64,000 nt of DNA from Arthrobacter humicola (GTDB taxonomy: Bacteria; Actinomycetota; Actinomycetes; Actinomycetales; Micrococcaceae): positions 868,001 through 932,000 of the forward strand of contig NZ_JAFKON010000001.1 of NCBI RefSeq assembly GCF_022803015.1, read 5' to 3'. Under the pieces are notes generated by a model. It had not been told where the DNA came from. It did no database searches and worked only from the letters and a program-made list of their open reading frames with translations. Of this stretch, positions 8,587-18,215 are shown piece after piece (positions within the stretch are counted from its first letter, which is position 1; each line of letters begins with the position of its first letter). The position numbers were made by a program, and so were the translations under genes.

Positions 8587-9576
8587 CTAAAGCTCGTGGG
8601 CGAAATATGCCACCGCTGAGCCGAGGATCCGGTCCAGCTGGCCTTCGGCGCCGAAAAAGCAGTGGTCACCGCCCCGGATGGTGATGAGTTCGTTGCGGAC
8701 GTTCGCGTCATCGAGCGCGGCGGCGAGCAGTTGGCTTTGGGAGAGCGGAACCAGGCCGTCGCTGTCGCCGTGGACCAGCAGGAACGGCGGCGCGTCCGCG
8801 GTGACGTAGCCCAGCGGACTCGCTGCGGCCAGCAGGGCGGCGTCGGCGGTGCCGCCCACCAGCATGGGGCCGGGCTCGAGGGTCATGCCGTCCGGCACCG
8901 CCGCGCTCAACGGCCCGGTCATCATGCCCGGGGGAATGTTCATGGCCGGCATGTCCGGCAGCGAGGACACCCCGTAGAAGTCGATGACGGCGCTCACGGC
9001 GCTGGAGTGCCCTTGGACTCCGAGGCCACCCTCGAGGTCCTTCCTGGCGCCAGTCAGTCCCAGCAAGGCGGCAAGATGCCCGCCGGCCGACTCGCCCCAC
9101 GCGCCGATCCGTCCGGCGTCGATCCCCAACATGTCTGCGTGTTCGCGGAGGTACCGGACGGCGGCCTTGAGGTCGTGCAGCTGCGCCGGCAACGGCGCCT
9201 CCAGGGCATGGCGGTAGTCCACGGTGGCGCACGCGATACCGGCTTCGTTCAGCAGGCGGAACACTGAGTCCGGGGCGAAGGTAGGCGGCAGCTCGCGGCG
9301 GTCTCCCAGCTGGAACGCGCCGCCGTGGATCCAGACAACCAGCGGCACCGGCGTCCCGGCAGCGTTGCGGGGCAGCCAGATATCCATGGCGAGCCGGCGG
9401 AAGCCGATAGCGATCGCGTAGCTGACTTCGCGGTGGACGGCAGAGTTTTCCGACACGACTTCGGCCGCGCCCGGGGGCAGGAACGCCGGGAAGGCCGGGG
9501 CCGGCAGCCCGGCCGGTGCCGCCTGACCTGTTTCGACGGGGGTGGTTTCCGTGGCTGTGGCTGCGTCCGGGGTCAT
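8587..9576 (-). CDS. Alpha/beta hydrolase, esterase type
   Basis: 329 aa. WIHGGAFQLGD (oxyanion hole), WGESAGGHLAALLG (nucleophile serine), VHGDSDGLVPLSQS (Asp) and GGDHCFFG (His) define a BD-FAE/carboxylesterase-like enzyme. It closely resembles the esterase at 3346-4218 in motif order. Its ATG overlaps the stop of the second GH78 gene by four bases (ATGA). Each of the two rhamnosidases in this locus is thus directly coupled to an esterase, a repeated arrangement that supports an acylated-rhamnoside substrate. About 25 Ala/Pro/Thr-rich N-terminal residues precede the fold and no clear signal peptide is seen. Confidence 0.89.
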   Translation of the reverse strand: MTPDAATATETTPVETGQAAPAGLPAPAFPAFLPPGAAEVVSENSAVHREVSYAIAIGFRRLAMDIWLPRNAAGTPVPLVVWIHGGAFQLGDRRELPPTFAPDSVFRLLNEAGIACATVDYRHALEAPLPAQLHDLKAAVRYLREHADMLGIDAGRIGAWGESAGGHLAALLGLTGARKDLEGGLGVQGHSSAVSAVIDFYGVSSLPDMPAMNIPPGMMTGPLSAAVPDGMTLEPGPMLVGGTADAALLAAASPLGYVTADAPPFLLVHGDSDGLVPLSQSQLLAAALDDANVRNELITIRGGDHCFFGAEGQLDRILGSAVAYFAHEL

Positions 9577-12242
9577 GATGCACTCCTTGCAAGTTGGGGC
9601 TGGTGGTCATTGCCGCCGGCAGGGGCGGTGAAGGTATGGGTTCCGGGCCCGACGACGGCGTTCGGCCGGCCGGTGAGGCGGACTTCCGCTGTGGTGCCGG
9701 GCGGGACGGTCGCAATGAGGGTGATCTCGCCGTCGTCAATTGCCCAGCTGACCTCGATGGGGCCCTGCGGGCCCCGGTGCGACGTGGCCGCGGAGGTGAT
9801 CCCGGCGCCGGGGCGGGGCTCGATGATGATCCGTTTGTAGGCCGCGTTCCCGGGTGCCTGGCGCAGGCCCGCCGTGTAGCGGTGCAGGAACGAGATCACG
9901 GCGCCCTTGCTGTAGTGGTTCAGCGACTGGCGCGTTGTTCCGTCCGCGCCTCTTCCGTCCCAGGCTTCCCACATGGTGGTGGCACCGCGGTCCACCATCA
10001 CCAGCCAGGAGGGTTCGGAGTCCTGCATGAGCAGTTCATAGGCGAGGTCCGGCTGTCCGTTATCGGCGAGCACAGGCAGCAGGTAGGGGGTGGCCAGGAA
10101 GCCGGTGCCCAGGTGCGTGCCGGCGTCGCGAACGAGCGTGACCAAATGCTTGACCACCGCCGGCCGGCCGCCGTCCGGAACCAGGTCAAAGGCCAGCGCG
10201 CGCACGCAGTTGGCCTGCGTGCCACCGTCGACTGTTCCGTCGGCCCGCAGGTATTCCCGCTGCCACGCGCGGCGGACGTTACCGGAGAGCTCCCCAAGTT
10301 CCCGGGCTTTGTCCCCCTTGCCCAGGACGGCGGCAATCCTGGCCATGATGGCGGAGGAGTGCCGGTAGTAGGCGGTGGCCACGATGCCGTTGTCGGCAGA
10401 CCGAGAGGCGAATAGGTCCGGCGCCGGGCCACCCGGTTCCATCCATTCCCCGAAATGGAAGCCGGTGTCCCAGAGATACTGCTCATGCGGGGCCGGCATG
10501 GCGTGGGCCTCTGCCCTGGCCGGGTGCCGGTTGCCCTCCGCGGCGCTGCGGATGAAGCCGAGCCAGCGTTCCATCGCCTCCCAGTTCTGTTCCAGGATGC
10601 CGGTGTCACCGGTGGCGAGATGGATCTCCCAAGGCACCATGACCACCGCATCCCCCCACCCTGAGGACCCATTCGTAAAGGCCATGAATTCGGCACTGGT
10701 TACCTCCGGTCCCGGCGAGGGAGAGATGTTGACCACCACTCCGTTGTCCCACTGATCGGTCCTCACGTCCCTGAGCCACTTCGCCGTAAAACCTGCCACG
10801 TCGAAGAGGTAGGCGGCGGTGGGTACAAACAGCTGCCAGTCGCCGGTCCAGCCTGCCTTTTCCCGCTGCGGGCAGTCGGTGGGAACTTCACAAGCGTTGC
10901 CGCGGAAGCTCCACTCCACAATGTCGTGCAGCCTGTTGAGCCGGTCGTCGCTGCAGTTGAAAGTCCCCAGGCGTTCCAGCTGGGTCTGGACCATGCAGCC
11001 CACGATGTCCGCCGGTTCCAGGTCTGCGTCCAGGCCCTGCACGGCGACGTACTGGAAGCCATGGGTGGTGTGGCGCGGCTCGAAGACCTCGCCCGGGGCG
11101 CCAGATGCCACCACGGAATCCACCTGTCCGGCGCCGAGGAACTGCCCCGGATTGCGGAAATCGTGGGGACGGAGGTGTTCCTGGGTGACGTCGCCGTCAG
11201 CGCCCAGGGCTTCGCCGTACACCATCGTGACAGTCTTCCCTGGGGCGCCAAGCCGGCTCAGGCGGATCCAGCCGTTGATGTTCTGGCCCAGGTCCACGAT
11301 CTGGTTGCCGTTGGCCAGTCGCGTGATGGATACCGGGCTGAGTTCTTCCACGATGCGCGTGGGGGGCGCCACGGGGCCGGTGAGGGTGGTGAAGCTGCCG
11401 TCGCGGAGGACTGCGTGCCCGGTTGCCCCGTGGCCGCGGCGGAAATCTACTCGCTGGCCGGCCATGAGATCGGCGCTGACGATCTCCGTCGCGGAAACGT
11501 CCCACGAGCCGTCGGTGCCGACGACTGTCCGTTGTCCGCCGGACTCCAGCTCCAGCTGAGCCAGGAAGGCCGTCTGCGGTCCGTACATGTCGGCGTCGCG
11601 TGTGTACCCGAACGTGCCGCGGTACCAGCCGTCGGTGAGGACGGCCCGGACGGTGTTGGTACCGGGCCGGAGCATGCGGGCGATATCAAAGGCCTGGACC
11701 TGGAGCGTGCTGTGGTAACTCGTCGAGCCCGGTGTGAGCTGTTGGTCCCCCACCCGCACGCCGTTGATGAAGAGCTCGTAGATGCCGTGGGCTGTGGCGT
11801 AGCAGCGCGACTTTGCGGGGGCTGCGTCCAGCGTGAAGGTTTTTGACAGAGCATGTCCGGGACGCTCCCCCGGTTCCGGAACCGCCGGTTCGTCGGGGCC
11901 GATCCACTGCGCGGTCCAATCCTCCGGGTGCAGCAGGCCCAGTTCCACGGCCATCGGCTCGGACCAGGCGGACAGAACTTCGGTGCCGTCAGAGGCCACG
12001 TTCCAGGTCCGGACCGTCCAGTCGAAGCGGTCCCGGGAGCCGAGGGCGGGGCCGCCGTACGGCACGAAGCCGTGCGTGCCGCCGTCCACCCGGCCGGTGT
12101 CCCAGCCATTGCTGGCTGCCAGCTGGTAGGCAACCTGCCGGACCGTGCCCTGCGGCGGCGTCCAGCTGAATCCAGACAGCGTATTGGTGATCCCGAAGGA
12201 TTCGCTGAGGTGGTCCGTCCGAAGGTGCGTGGGGTGGTTCAT
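9573..12242 (-). CDS. Alpha-L-rhamnosidase, GH78 (copy 2)
   Basis: 889 aa. Catalytic segment DCPQREKAGWTGDWQLF keeps the GH78 acids, and TMWEAWDG followed by SLNHYSKGAVISF matches the late catalytic region. It differs clearly from copy 1 (different N-terminus, HGIYELFINGVRVGDQ lectin-like block), so it is an old paralogue rather than a recent duplication, and the two may prefer different linkages. No signal peptide. ATG at 12242 has AGGGAGC eight bases upstream. The gene follows the transporter ATPase gene by 66 bases and is coupled to the next esterase by ATGA. Confidence 0.93.
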   Translation of the reverse strand: MNHPTHLRTDHLSESFGITNTLSGFSWTPPQGTVRQVAYQLAASNGWDTGRVDGGTHGFVPYGGPALGSRDRFDWTVRTWNVASDGTEVLSAWSEPMAVELGLLHPEDWTAQWIGPDEPAVPEPGERPGHALSKTFTLDAAPAKSRCYATAHGIYELFINGVRVGDQQLTPGSTSYHSTLQVQAFDIARMLRPGTNTVRAVLTDGWYRGTFGYTRDADMYGPQTAFLAQLELESGGQRTVVGTDGSWDVSATEIVSADLMAGQRVDFRRGHGATGHAVLRDGSFTTLTGPVAPPTRIVEELSPVSITRLANGNQIVDLGQNINGWIRLSRLGAPGKTVTMVYGEALGADGDVTQEHLRPHDFRNPGQFLGAGQVDSVVASGAPGEVFEPRHTTHGFQYVAVQGLDADLEPADIVGCMVQTQLERLGTFNCSDDRLNRLHDIVEWSFRGNACEVPTDCPQREKAGWTGDWQLFVPTAAYLFDVAGFTAKWLRDVRTDQWDNGVVVNISPSPGPEVTSAEFMAFTNGSSGWGDAVVMVPWEIHLATGDTGILEQNWEAMERWLGFIRSAAEGNRHPARAEAHAMPAPHEQYLWDTGFHFGEWMEPGGPAPDLFASRSADNGIVATAYYRHSSAIMARIAAVLGKGDKARELGELSGNVRRAWQREYLRADGTVDGGTQANCVRALAFDLVPDGGRPAVVKHLVTLVRDAGTHLGTGFLATPYLLPVLADNGQPDLAYELLMQDSEPSWLVMVDRGATTMWEAWDGRGADGTTRQSLNHYSKGAVISFLHRYTAGLRQAPGNAAYKRIIIEPRPGAGITSAATSHRGPQGPIEVSWAIDDGEITLIATVPPGTTAEVRLTGRPNAVVGPGTHTFTAPAGGNDHQPQLARSAS

Positions 12243-12258
12243 GCGGGGAAGCTCCCTG

Positions 12259-12274
12259 AAGTTGGGCTCAACTT
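12259..12274. promoter_or_regulatory. Inverted repeat beside the GH78 copy 2 ribosome site
   Basis: AAGTTG-GGCT-CAACTT, a 6-bp stem with a 4-base loop, immediately upstream of the Shine-Dalgarno sequence of the second GH78 gene and downstream of the ABC ATPase gene. It could be an operator half or an mRNA hairpin setting translation. Only the symmetry is seen. Confidence 0.4.
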
Positions 12275-12308
12275 GTTTGAGGCGGACCTGACGCTGGGCT
12301 GCGCGGGG

Positions 12309-13316
12309 TCAGGCGTAGTGGCAGGCGACGTCGGCGGCGCCCACCCGCCGAAGGGCCGGACGCTCGGCGGTGCAGAGTTCTGTGGCGAGCGGGCACCGCT
12401 GGCTGAAGGGACAGCCTCCCGGCGACCCCGCCACTGCAGCGGCCGTGCGGACGCCAAGGGATTCGCGCAGCATCCTCCGCTCGGCCTGTTCCGCGGGCCT
12501 CGGCACGGGCGAAGCAGCCACGAGGGCCTGGGTGAACGGATGCTTGGGCGACTCCGTGACGGCTGCCGCCGGCCCGCTTTCCATCACCTGGCCGCGGTAG
12601 AGGACGACAACGCGCTGCGCCAGGAACTGGACCACCGAGATGTCGTGGGCGATGAACAGGTAGCTCAGGCCAAGCTCGTCGCGGAGGTCGGCCAGGAGGT
12701 TGAGCACCTGGGCCTGGGTGGAGAGATCCAGGGCACTGACCGCCTCATCGCACACCACGAGCTTCGGTTCGCAGATCAGGGCACGGGCGACGGCGATCCG
12801 CTGGCGCTGGCCGCCGGAGAACTGGCTGGGGTAGCGGTCCACGGCCTCACGGGGCAGCCCCACGCGTTCGAGCATGGCTTCGGCTTTTTCGCGCGCCACT
12901 GCGGCCGTAACCCCGCGGATCCGCAGCGGCTCCGCCAGCGAAGCACCGATGCTCTGGCGCGGGTTCAGCGAGGAGTTGGGGTCCTGGAAGACCGCCCGCA
13001 GTTCACCGCCGAGGGCGCGGCGCTCTGCAGCACCGGCATAGGTGATGTCCTTGCCCTGGTAGCTGATGGTGCCGCCGGCGCTCTTCTGGAGGCCAAGGAT
13101 CGCCTTGCCGATGGTGGATTTTCCGGAGCCGGATTCCCCCACCAGGCCTACGGTCTCGCCGGGACGGATGGAGAAGCTGACGCCGTCCACCGCTGCCGGG
13201 GCTGCTGCAGCTTTCCGGCCGCGGCCGTACCGGACCAGCAGGTCCTTGACCTCCAGCATGGGCTGCTCCGGCGCAACTGGCGCCGTGTCCTGCCGTTCTG
13301 CCGTCTCGATGCTCAT
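12309..13316 (-). CDS. ABC transporter ATPase, oligopeptide/Dpp type (DppF-like)
   Basis: 335 aa from ATG 13316, which overlaps the upstream stop as ATGA. Walker A GESGSGKST, signature QFSGGQRQRIAVARAL, Walker B LVVCDEAVSALD, and the C-terminal oligopeptide-transporter extension with Cys-rich GGCPFSQRCPLATELC (iron-sulphur-type motif of OppD/DppD/DppF). Walker B has ALICEPKLVVCDEAVSALD, with Cys before DE as in many DppF proteins. It energises uptake together with the ATPase half of the neighbouring fusion protein. It lies between the permeases and GH78 copy 2, tying the importer to rhamnoside use. Confidence 0.93.
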   Translation of the reverse strand: MSIETAERQDTAPVAPEQPMLEVKDLLVRYGRGRKAAAAPAAVDGVSFSIRPGETVGLVGESGSGKSTIGKAILGLQKSAGGTISYQGKDITYAGAAERRALGGELRAVFQDPNSSLNPRQSIGASLAEPLRIRGVTAAVAREKAEAMLERVGLPREAVDRYPSQFSGGQRQRIAVARALICEPKLVVCDEAVSALDLSTQAQVLNLLADLRDELGLSYLFIAHDISVVQFLAQRVVVLYRGQVMESGPAAAVTESPKHPFTQALVAASPVPRPAEQAERRMLRESLGVRTAAAVAGSPGGCPFSQRCPLATELCTAERPALRRVGAADVACHYA

Positions 13317-15358
13317 GCCAGGTCCTTTTCGACGATTTTCAGTACTCGGTGAGTGGGCACTTCGGTGGCAAGCCATTCCAGGCCCTCCACCGCCAGTTCG
13401 TCCGCCTTGACGCAGCGGACCACTCCGTCTTCGGAGCCGGAAGGCAGCAGCGGCACCGGGGCGGCGCACGCGGAGCCGGCGAACTGGCAGCGCGCCATGA
13501 AGCGGCAGCCCGTGGGCCAGTCCTTTGGCTGCGGAACCTGGCCGCTGATGGTGGCCAGCCGTTCAGGCATGTCCGCCGCGGTGTTGGCGTGCGGGTCGGC
13601 GGCCAGAAGCGCCAAGGTGTAAGGGTGGCGGGGGTTGTCGAGAATATTGGCGGTCCCGCCGCTTTCCACCACCTGGCCGGCGTACATCACGGCGACGTTG
13701 TCGCAGATGTCCGCCACGACGCCGAGGTCGTGGGTGACCATCACCACGGACATCCCGGTGTCCTTCACCAGGGAGCGCAGCAGCGAGAGGATTTCGGCCT
13801 GCACGGTGACGTCCAGCGCTGTGGTGGGTTCGTCGGCCACCAGCAGCCTGGGCCGGCCGGACAGTGCCAGGGCGATGGCGACGCGCTGGGCCATGCCGCC
13901 GCTGATCTGGTGCGGGTAGGTCTTGAGGATGCGTTTGGCGTCCACAATGCCCACCTTTTCGAGCAAGCTGAGGGCTTCGGCATGTGCCTCGGCCTTGCCC
14001 ACCTTCCGCAGCCGGCGGATGGCCGCGGTGAGCTGGTAGCCCACGGTGAACATGGGATCCAGGGCCCGCATGGGTTCCTGCGAGATCAGGGCGATGTCCC
14101 GGCCGCGGATGCCTTCCATCTCGCGCTCCGTGGCGGCGGCCAGGTTCTTGCCATTCCACAGGATCTGGCCGCCGGTGGCGGAGACCCCGGCGGGCAGCAG
14201 GCCCAGCAGCGATAGCGCGGTCATGGTCTTTCCGCAGCCGGATTCCCCCACCAGGCCCAACACGGTTCCCGGCCCGACGTCGAACGAGACGTCCGTGACC
14301 AGCGGAGTCCCGCCGTCGACCCCTACAGAGAGTCCGCGGACGCTCAGGTGGCCTTTGGCCGGGATGGCTCCCGCCTCGGCCACCGAGGCCGCGGCGCCCG
14401 CTGCAACAGAACGCTGGCCGCGCGCCGCTGCCGACGGCAGGTGCGAGACGCCAGTGTTCGGCGCCTTCCCCAGGGCGCTGCCGATCGCGTTGGCGGCCAG
14501 GACGGTCAGGGCAAGGACCGCACCGGTGGGAACCATCAGCCACGGGGCGTCGTAGACGTGCTGGGAAGCGCCCTGGATCATGCCGCCCCAGCTGGGTTGC
14601 GGGATGGGCGGGCCGAAGCCGATGAACGCCAGGCCGGCCTGGATCAGCATGCCGACAGCGAAGATGAGGGCGGACTGGACCACGATGGTGTTGGTCAGTC
14701 CGGGCAAAACGTGGCGGAGGCTGATCCCCAGGGTGCTGACGCCGTCCACCTTGGCCGCGTCCACGTACAGCTGGGACTGGAGCGACTTGGCCTGGCCCAG
14801 CATGACGCGGTAGATGCCGGCGGAAATGAGGACGCCCAAGATGGCCATGATCAGCGGGATGTTGGTTCCCACGGCACCGATAACTGCCAGGATGATGACG
14901 GTGCCGGGCAGCGACATCATGACCTCGGTGACGCGGCTGATCCCTCCTTCCGTCTGGCCTCTGCCGGCGGCCACCATGGCCAGGGCGGTTCCGAGCACGA
15001 CGCCGACAATCACCGTGATCAGTGAGGTTCCCAGGGTGCCTGCGGCGGCAGCGAAGATGCGGCTGAGGAGGTCCCGGCCGAGTTCGTCGGTGCCGAGCCA
15101 GTGCGCGGCGGTGGGACCGGACAGGACAGCGGTGAAGTCCTGGTCCTCCGTTTTGTAGGGTAGCCACCACTGGGCAGTCAGCGAGGCAACCACCAGGGCT
15201 GCCAGCCATACGACGCCGGCCACGCCGCCGGGCGAGGCGAAGAGCCGGCTTGCGGAAATTTTGCTGAAGGCGGCCCGCTGGCCGGACTTGGGCTGCACAG
15301 CTGCGGCAGCCGTGGCTGGCGCACTGTCGGCAGGAGCGGGGGCGACGTTGGGGATCAT
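13313..15358 (-). CDS. Fused ABC permease-ATPase (DppC-DppD-like)
   Basis: 681 aa, two normally separate subunits in one chain. Residues about 1-290 are a DppC-type permease: transmembrane segment [38 protein letters not shown] motif, and the EAA-type loop [23 protein letters not shown]. An Ala/Gly-rich linker (about 290-340) leads to a DppD-type ATPase: Walker [10 protein letters not shown] (Thr/Ser after Lys present), signature [16 protein letters not shown], Walker [13 protein letters not shown], and the C-terminal [14 protein letters not shown] cluster. It overlaps the upstream permease gene and the downstream ATPase gene by four bases each. The fusion fixes one permease to one ATPase. 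DppB and DppF remain separate. Confidence 0.92.
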   Translation of the reverse strand: MIPNVAPAPADSAPATAAAAVQPKSGQRAAFSKISASRLFASPGGVAGVVWLAALVVASLTAQWWLPYKTEDQDFTAVLSGPTAAHWLGTDELGRDLLSRIFAAAAGTLGTSLITVIVGVVLGTALAMVAAGRGQTEGGISRVTEVMMSLPGTVIILAVIGAVGTNIPLIMAILGVLISAGIYRVMLGQAKSLQSQLYVDAAKVDGVSTLGISLRHVLPGLTNTIVVQSALIFAVGMLIQAGLAFIGFGPPIPQPSWGGMIQGASQHVYDAPWLMVPTGAVLALTVLAANAIGSALGKAPNTGVSHLPSAAARGQRSVAAGAAASVAEAGAIPAKGHLSVRGLSVGVDGGTPLVTDVSFDVGPGTVLGLVGESGCGKTMTALSLLGLLPAGVSATGGQILWNGKNLAAATEREMEGIRGRDIALISQEPMRALDPMFTVGYQLTAAIRRLRKVGKAEAHAEALSLLEKVGIVDAKRILKTYPHQISGGMAQRVAIALALSGRPRLLVADEPTTALDVTVQAEILSLLRSLVKDTGMSVVMVTHDLGVVADICDNVAVMYAGQVVESGGTANILDNPRHPYTLALLAADPHANTAADMPERLATISGQVPQPKDWPTGCRFMARCQFAGSACAAPVPLLPSGSEDGVVRCVKADELAVEGLEWLATEVPTHRVLKIVEKDLA

Positions 15359-16296
15359 GAGGCACGCAACTTCGGGTCGAGGAACTTGGTGGCGAGTTCC
15401 AGCACGAGATTCACGGCCACCACCACGACGGTGGCGATGACCACCACGCCCTGGACGGCGGGAGCGTCGTGGGTGCTGACGGAGGTCTGGACGGCCTGGC
15501 CCAGGCCGGGCATGGCGAAGAGCTGCTCCGCGATGACGGAGCCGCCGAACAGGCCGATGAACTGCAGCGCGATGCCGGCCACGATGGGGAGGCTGGCGTA
15601 GCGCAGGGCGTGGATGTAGAGGATTTTCCAGGTCGGTGTGGCCGTGGCACGCAGCGTCCGGATGTGCTCCTGCTGCAACGCCTCAAGCATCGAGGCCCTG
15701 GTCTGGCGGGCGATGAAGGCCGCGCCGCCTACGGCAAGCGTGATGACAGGAAGGGCCAGGGACATGCCCCAGTCCTGCGGTGAGACTTCGAACGGCACGT
15801 AGCCGGTGGCGGGAAAGACCGAGGACTGCACGGCGAACAGGTACACAAAGATGATGCCGATCCAGAAGGCAGGCAGGGCCACGGCCAGGCCGCAGATCCC
15901 GCCCACGATCCGGTCCACCAGGCCACCGCGGACCGCCGCGCTCACGCCCAGGCCGATCCCGAGGATCGCGCTCAGGACGGTGGCGCCAGCCGCGAGTGAT
16001 GCCGTCACCGGAAGCCTGTTGCCCAGGTCCGCGCTAACCGAGCGGCCATCGATCAGGGACGTGCCGAGGTTGCCCTGGACGGCGTCGCCGAGCCAGCGGA
16101 AGAACTGGGCGAGGAGAGGATCGTTCCAGCCGAGCCGCCCGTTGACCTCGTCAATCGCTTCTTGGGAGGCACCGGCGCCGAGCGACACAGCGCCGGGGCT
16201 GCCGGGCATCGCGTGCACCAGCAGGAATGCCAGTACCGCGACCACCAGCACGGTGGCCAGCGCCATCAGCAGACGCTTGGTGATGAATAGTGCCAT
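15355..16296 (-). CDS. ABC transporter permease, DppB-like
   Basis: 313 aa. ATG at 16296 is preceded by GGAGGTCACC. A frame extension four codons upstream has no ribosome site. N-terminal membrane anchor FITKRLLMALATVLVVAVLAFLLVHAMPG, then the substrate-translocation domain with about six membrane helices and the EAA loop TRASMLEALQQEHIRTLRATATP. Typical DppB/OppB length and topology. Pairs with the permease half of the next gene (4-base overlap) to form the channel of an importer taking solutes from the lipoprotein encoded just upstream. Confidence 0.93.
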   Translation of the reverse strand: MALFITKRLLMALATVLVVAVLAFLLVHAMPGSPGAVSLGAGASQEAIDEVNGRLGWNDPLLAQFFRWLGDAVQGNLGTSLIDGRSVSADLGNRLPVTASLAAGATVLSAILGIGLGVSAAVRGGLVDRIVGGICGLAVALPAFWIGIIFVYLFAVQSSVFPATGYVPFEVSPQDWGMSLALPVITLAVGGAAFIARQTRASMLEALQQEHIRTLRATATPTWKILYIHALRYASLPIVAGIALQFIGLFGGSVIAEQLFAMPGLGQAVQTSVSTHDAPAVQGVVVIATVVVVAVNLVLELATKFLDPKLRAS

Positions 16297-16316
16297 GGTG
16301 ACCTCCATCGGTCAGG

Positions 16317-16366
16317 ACCTGCCGGACGGCTGCCCGTTCCAGAGTCGGGGTGGCCGTCCGGCAGGT
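16317..16366 (-). terminator. Strong hairpin between binding-protein and permease genes
   Basis: Perfect 14-bp inverted repeat (ACCTGCCGGACGGC with its complement at 16353-16366) around a 22-base loop, in the 77-base gap after the solute-binding protein gene. It lacks a T-run. Hairpins here often protect the upstream mRNA or partly stop transcription, so that binding protein exceeds permease. That role is inferred. Confidence 0.7.
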
Positions 16367-16373
16367 TCGGTGA

Positions 16374-17927
16374 TCAGCTAGCCGGTGCGTAGGACGAGAG
16401 AAGCGGGTAGGCGTTCGAACCTGCGAACTTCACCTGCTGAACCTTCTTGGTGTTGTAACCCTGGTTGGTGAGTGACTCATAGAGCGGGATCATCCAGCCG
16501 GATTCCACCAGGCGGGTGTTGAGCTTGGTGAGGGCGGTCTTCTTGGCGGCGTCGTCCTTCGCGGCCGCGGCTTCGCCCGTAGCCGCAGTCAACTGCTCAT
16601 CGGAGGCTTTCTGCACATTGGTGAAACCGTTCAGGACCACCCCGTACATCAGCCCCACCGGGTTGTCCCAGCCGAGTGCGGCGTAGCCGAGGGGCGTGGT
16701 CGCGACTGCCGCGAAGGCTTCATCGGTGGAGGACGCCATCTTAATGTTCATCTTGATTCCGACGGCGGCCAGATCCTTCTGGACGGCCTGCAGGTCCGTC
16801 TGGGTTTCAGCGCTGCCAACAATGGTGAACTCGAAGCCGTTGGCGTAGCCGGCCTCGGCCAGCAGGCTCTTGGCCTTCGCCGGGTCGTAGGCGAACTTGG
16901 TGTTCAGCTCATGGGTGAAGCCTGCGGAATCCTTGGGAAGTGCATTCCAGGCCGCGATGTCACCCTTGTGCAGTGCATCCACCAGTGACTGGCGGTTGAT
17001 GGCGAACTGGAACGCCTGACGGACTTTCTCGCTGGCGAAGGCTGGAGCGGTCTTTCCGGTCTTGTCGAAGGAAACCATGGTGTGCAGCGTTCCACCGATC
17101 TGGGACACGCCGAGGCCCTTGGACTTTGCGAAGTCCACTGTGGGGGAAGTGAGCATGGCGACATCGGCCTGGCCGGAGACGAGAGCGTTGGCGCGCGCCT
17201 GGGGATCCTGGATGACGCTGAAGGTGATCTTCTGGTAGGCGTAGTTTGCGGCGTCGGCATTCTTGCCGTTCTTCACCATGACGTACTTGTTGCCCTTAAC
17301 CGTGGAGGGGTCGAGCGTGTAGGGACCGGAGCCGTCCGGGGTTTTGGCGAGGCTGGCCGTATCGGCAACACCGCTCTTGCCGACAACCATGCCCATGGTG
17401 GAGGCGAGGTTCTTTTCGAACCCTGGCTGCGGCTTGGCGAACTTGATGGCCACCTGCGTGGGACTGACAACACTCACCGAAGTGATTTCCTGGGCTCCGC
17501 CCTTGGCGATTGCGGAGTAGGCGCTGAGTGCGGGGTCGCTGCGGCGGTCCAGGTTTGCCTTCACCAGAGCCGCATCCAGGGTAGCGCCGTCCGTGAAGAT
17601 GACGCCTTCCTTGAGGGTCAGCGTAAGGACCGTGTTGTCCGCGCTGTAGCTGAACTCCTTGGCCAAGCCCGGCCCAACGGAACCGTCCGGTTGCAGGGTC
17701 ATGAGGTTTTCGTAGAGGCCTTCAAAAAACTGCCGCTGCGCGTCGGCGACACGCAGCGGATCGAAGCCGAAGGAAGCGCTGTCGCTGTCGACGGCGATGG
17801 TCAATGTGTCTTTGTTGACGGCGGTTGCCGCCTGGGTCCCGCCGCCACAGGCGGTGAGCGAACTCATGAGAAGCGCCCCGGCCAGAACGGCCGCGCTCCG
17901 TCGTGCGGTGGAGTTCAGAAGTTTCAT
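16374..17927 (-). CDS. ABC transporter solute-binding lipoprotein, family 5 (DppA/OppA-like)
   Basis: 517 aa from ATG 17927 (GAAGG upstream). A lipoprotein signal MKLLNSTARRSAAVLAGALL ends in the lipobox LTAC, with Cys27 as lipidation site, so the protein sits on the outer face of the membrane. The family 5 fold is seen in VADAQRQFFEGLYENLMTLQPDGSVGPGLAKEFSYS and in KVRQAFQFAINRQSLVDAL. Family 5 proteins bind peptides, but also nickel, opines and plant oligosaccharides, so a glycoside ligand is compatible. First gene of the leftward operon; its leader region holds operators C and D. Confidence 0.93.
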   Translation of the reverse strand: MKLLNSTARRSAAVLAGALLMSSLTACGGGTQAATAVNKDTLTIAVDSDSASFGFDPLRVADAQRQFFEGLYENLMTLQPDGSVGPGLAKEFSYSADNTVLTLTLKEGVIFTDGATLDAALVKANLDRRSDPALSAYSAIAKGGAQEITSVSVVSPTQVAIKFAKPQPGFEKNLASTMGMVVGKSGVADTASLAKTPDGSGPYTLDPSTVKGNKYVMVKNGKNADAANYAYQKITFSVIQDPQARANALVSGQADVAMLTSPTVDFAKSKGLGVSQIGGTLHTMVSFDKTGKTAPAFASEKVRQAFQFAINRQSLVDALHKGDIAAWNALPKDSAGFTHELNTKFAYDPAKAKSLLAEAGYANGFEFTIVGSAETQTDLQAVQKDLAAVGIKMNIKMASSTDEAFAAVATTPLGYAALGWDNPVGLMYGVVLNGFTNVQKASDEQLTAATGEAAAAKDDAAKKTALTKLNTRLVESGWMIPLYESLTNQGYNTKKVQQVKFAGSNAYPLLSSYAPAS

Positions 17928-18112
17928 GTAGTGCGCCTTCGCATTCTTTCTCAGCAAACGGGGGTCAACATCCGTGGGGAGCCTGGCGGCCTGTATACCG
18001 ATCGTCCGTGACCAGCTTCCGGGCCGTTGCGCCGGTGCCCCTCTCGTCAGATGGGTCTCGGCGACCGGCTCACTCAAGGATCACGGCGACGCCTCAAACG
18101 GAAACACGAGAA

Positions 18113-18149
18113 TGTCATTGATTGGAAAAGTATTGTGGTGAGGGTCACT
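18113..18149 (+). promoter_or_regulatory. IclR operator site C with promoter-like block (cassette copy 1)
   Basis: Site TGTCATTGATTGGAAA (18113-18128) is followed at fixed distance by TATTGT, a plausible -10, then GTGGTGAGGGTCACT. The 37-base cassette recurs at 19621-19657 with 29 identical positions, including TATTGTGGTG and GGGTCACT. It points toward the GH1 gene. The repeat is seen; the promoter and operator roles are inferred. Confidence 0.62.
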
Positions 18150-18200
18150 CCGGACGGGTCTCGAATGGACGCGCAATGTCCGCGGGACCAGCGATGAGTC

Positions 18201-18215
18201 TTTCAACCAATGAAA
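18201..18215. promoter_or_regulatory. Putative IclR operator, site D
   Basis: TTTCAACCAATGAAA, whose complement TTTCATTGGTTGAAA matches the left half of sites B, C and E. It lies 86 bases before the GH1 start and upstream of the leftward importer operon, so it could serve either direction. Confidence 0.58.

Noticed and set aside
11853..13352. 499-codon plus-strand open frame
   Set aside because: Lies opposite the start of GH78 copy 2 and the ABC ATPase, both with unmistakable motifs; composition is that of a shadow frame.
13563..15365. 600-codon minus-strand frame inside the permease-ATPase gene
   Set aside because: Same strand, wrong frame; very rich in Arg and His, no membrane helices, whereas the other frame encodes the fused ABC protein.
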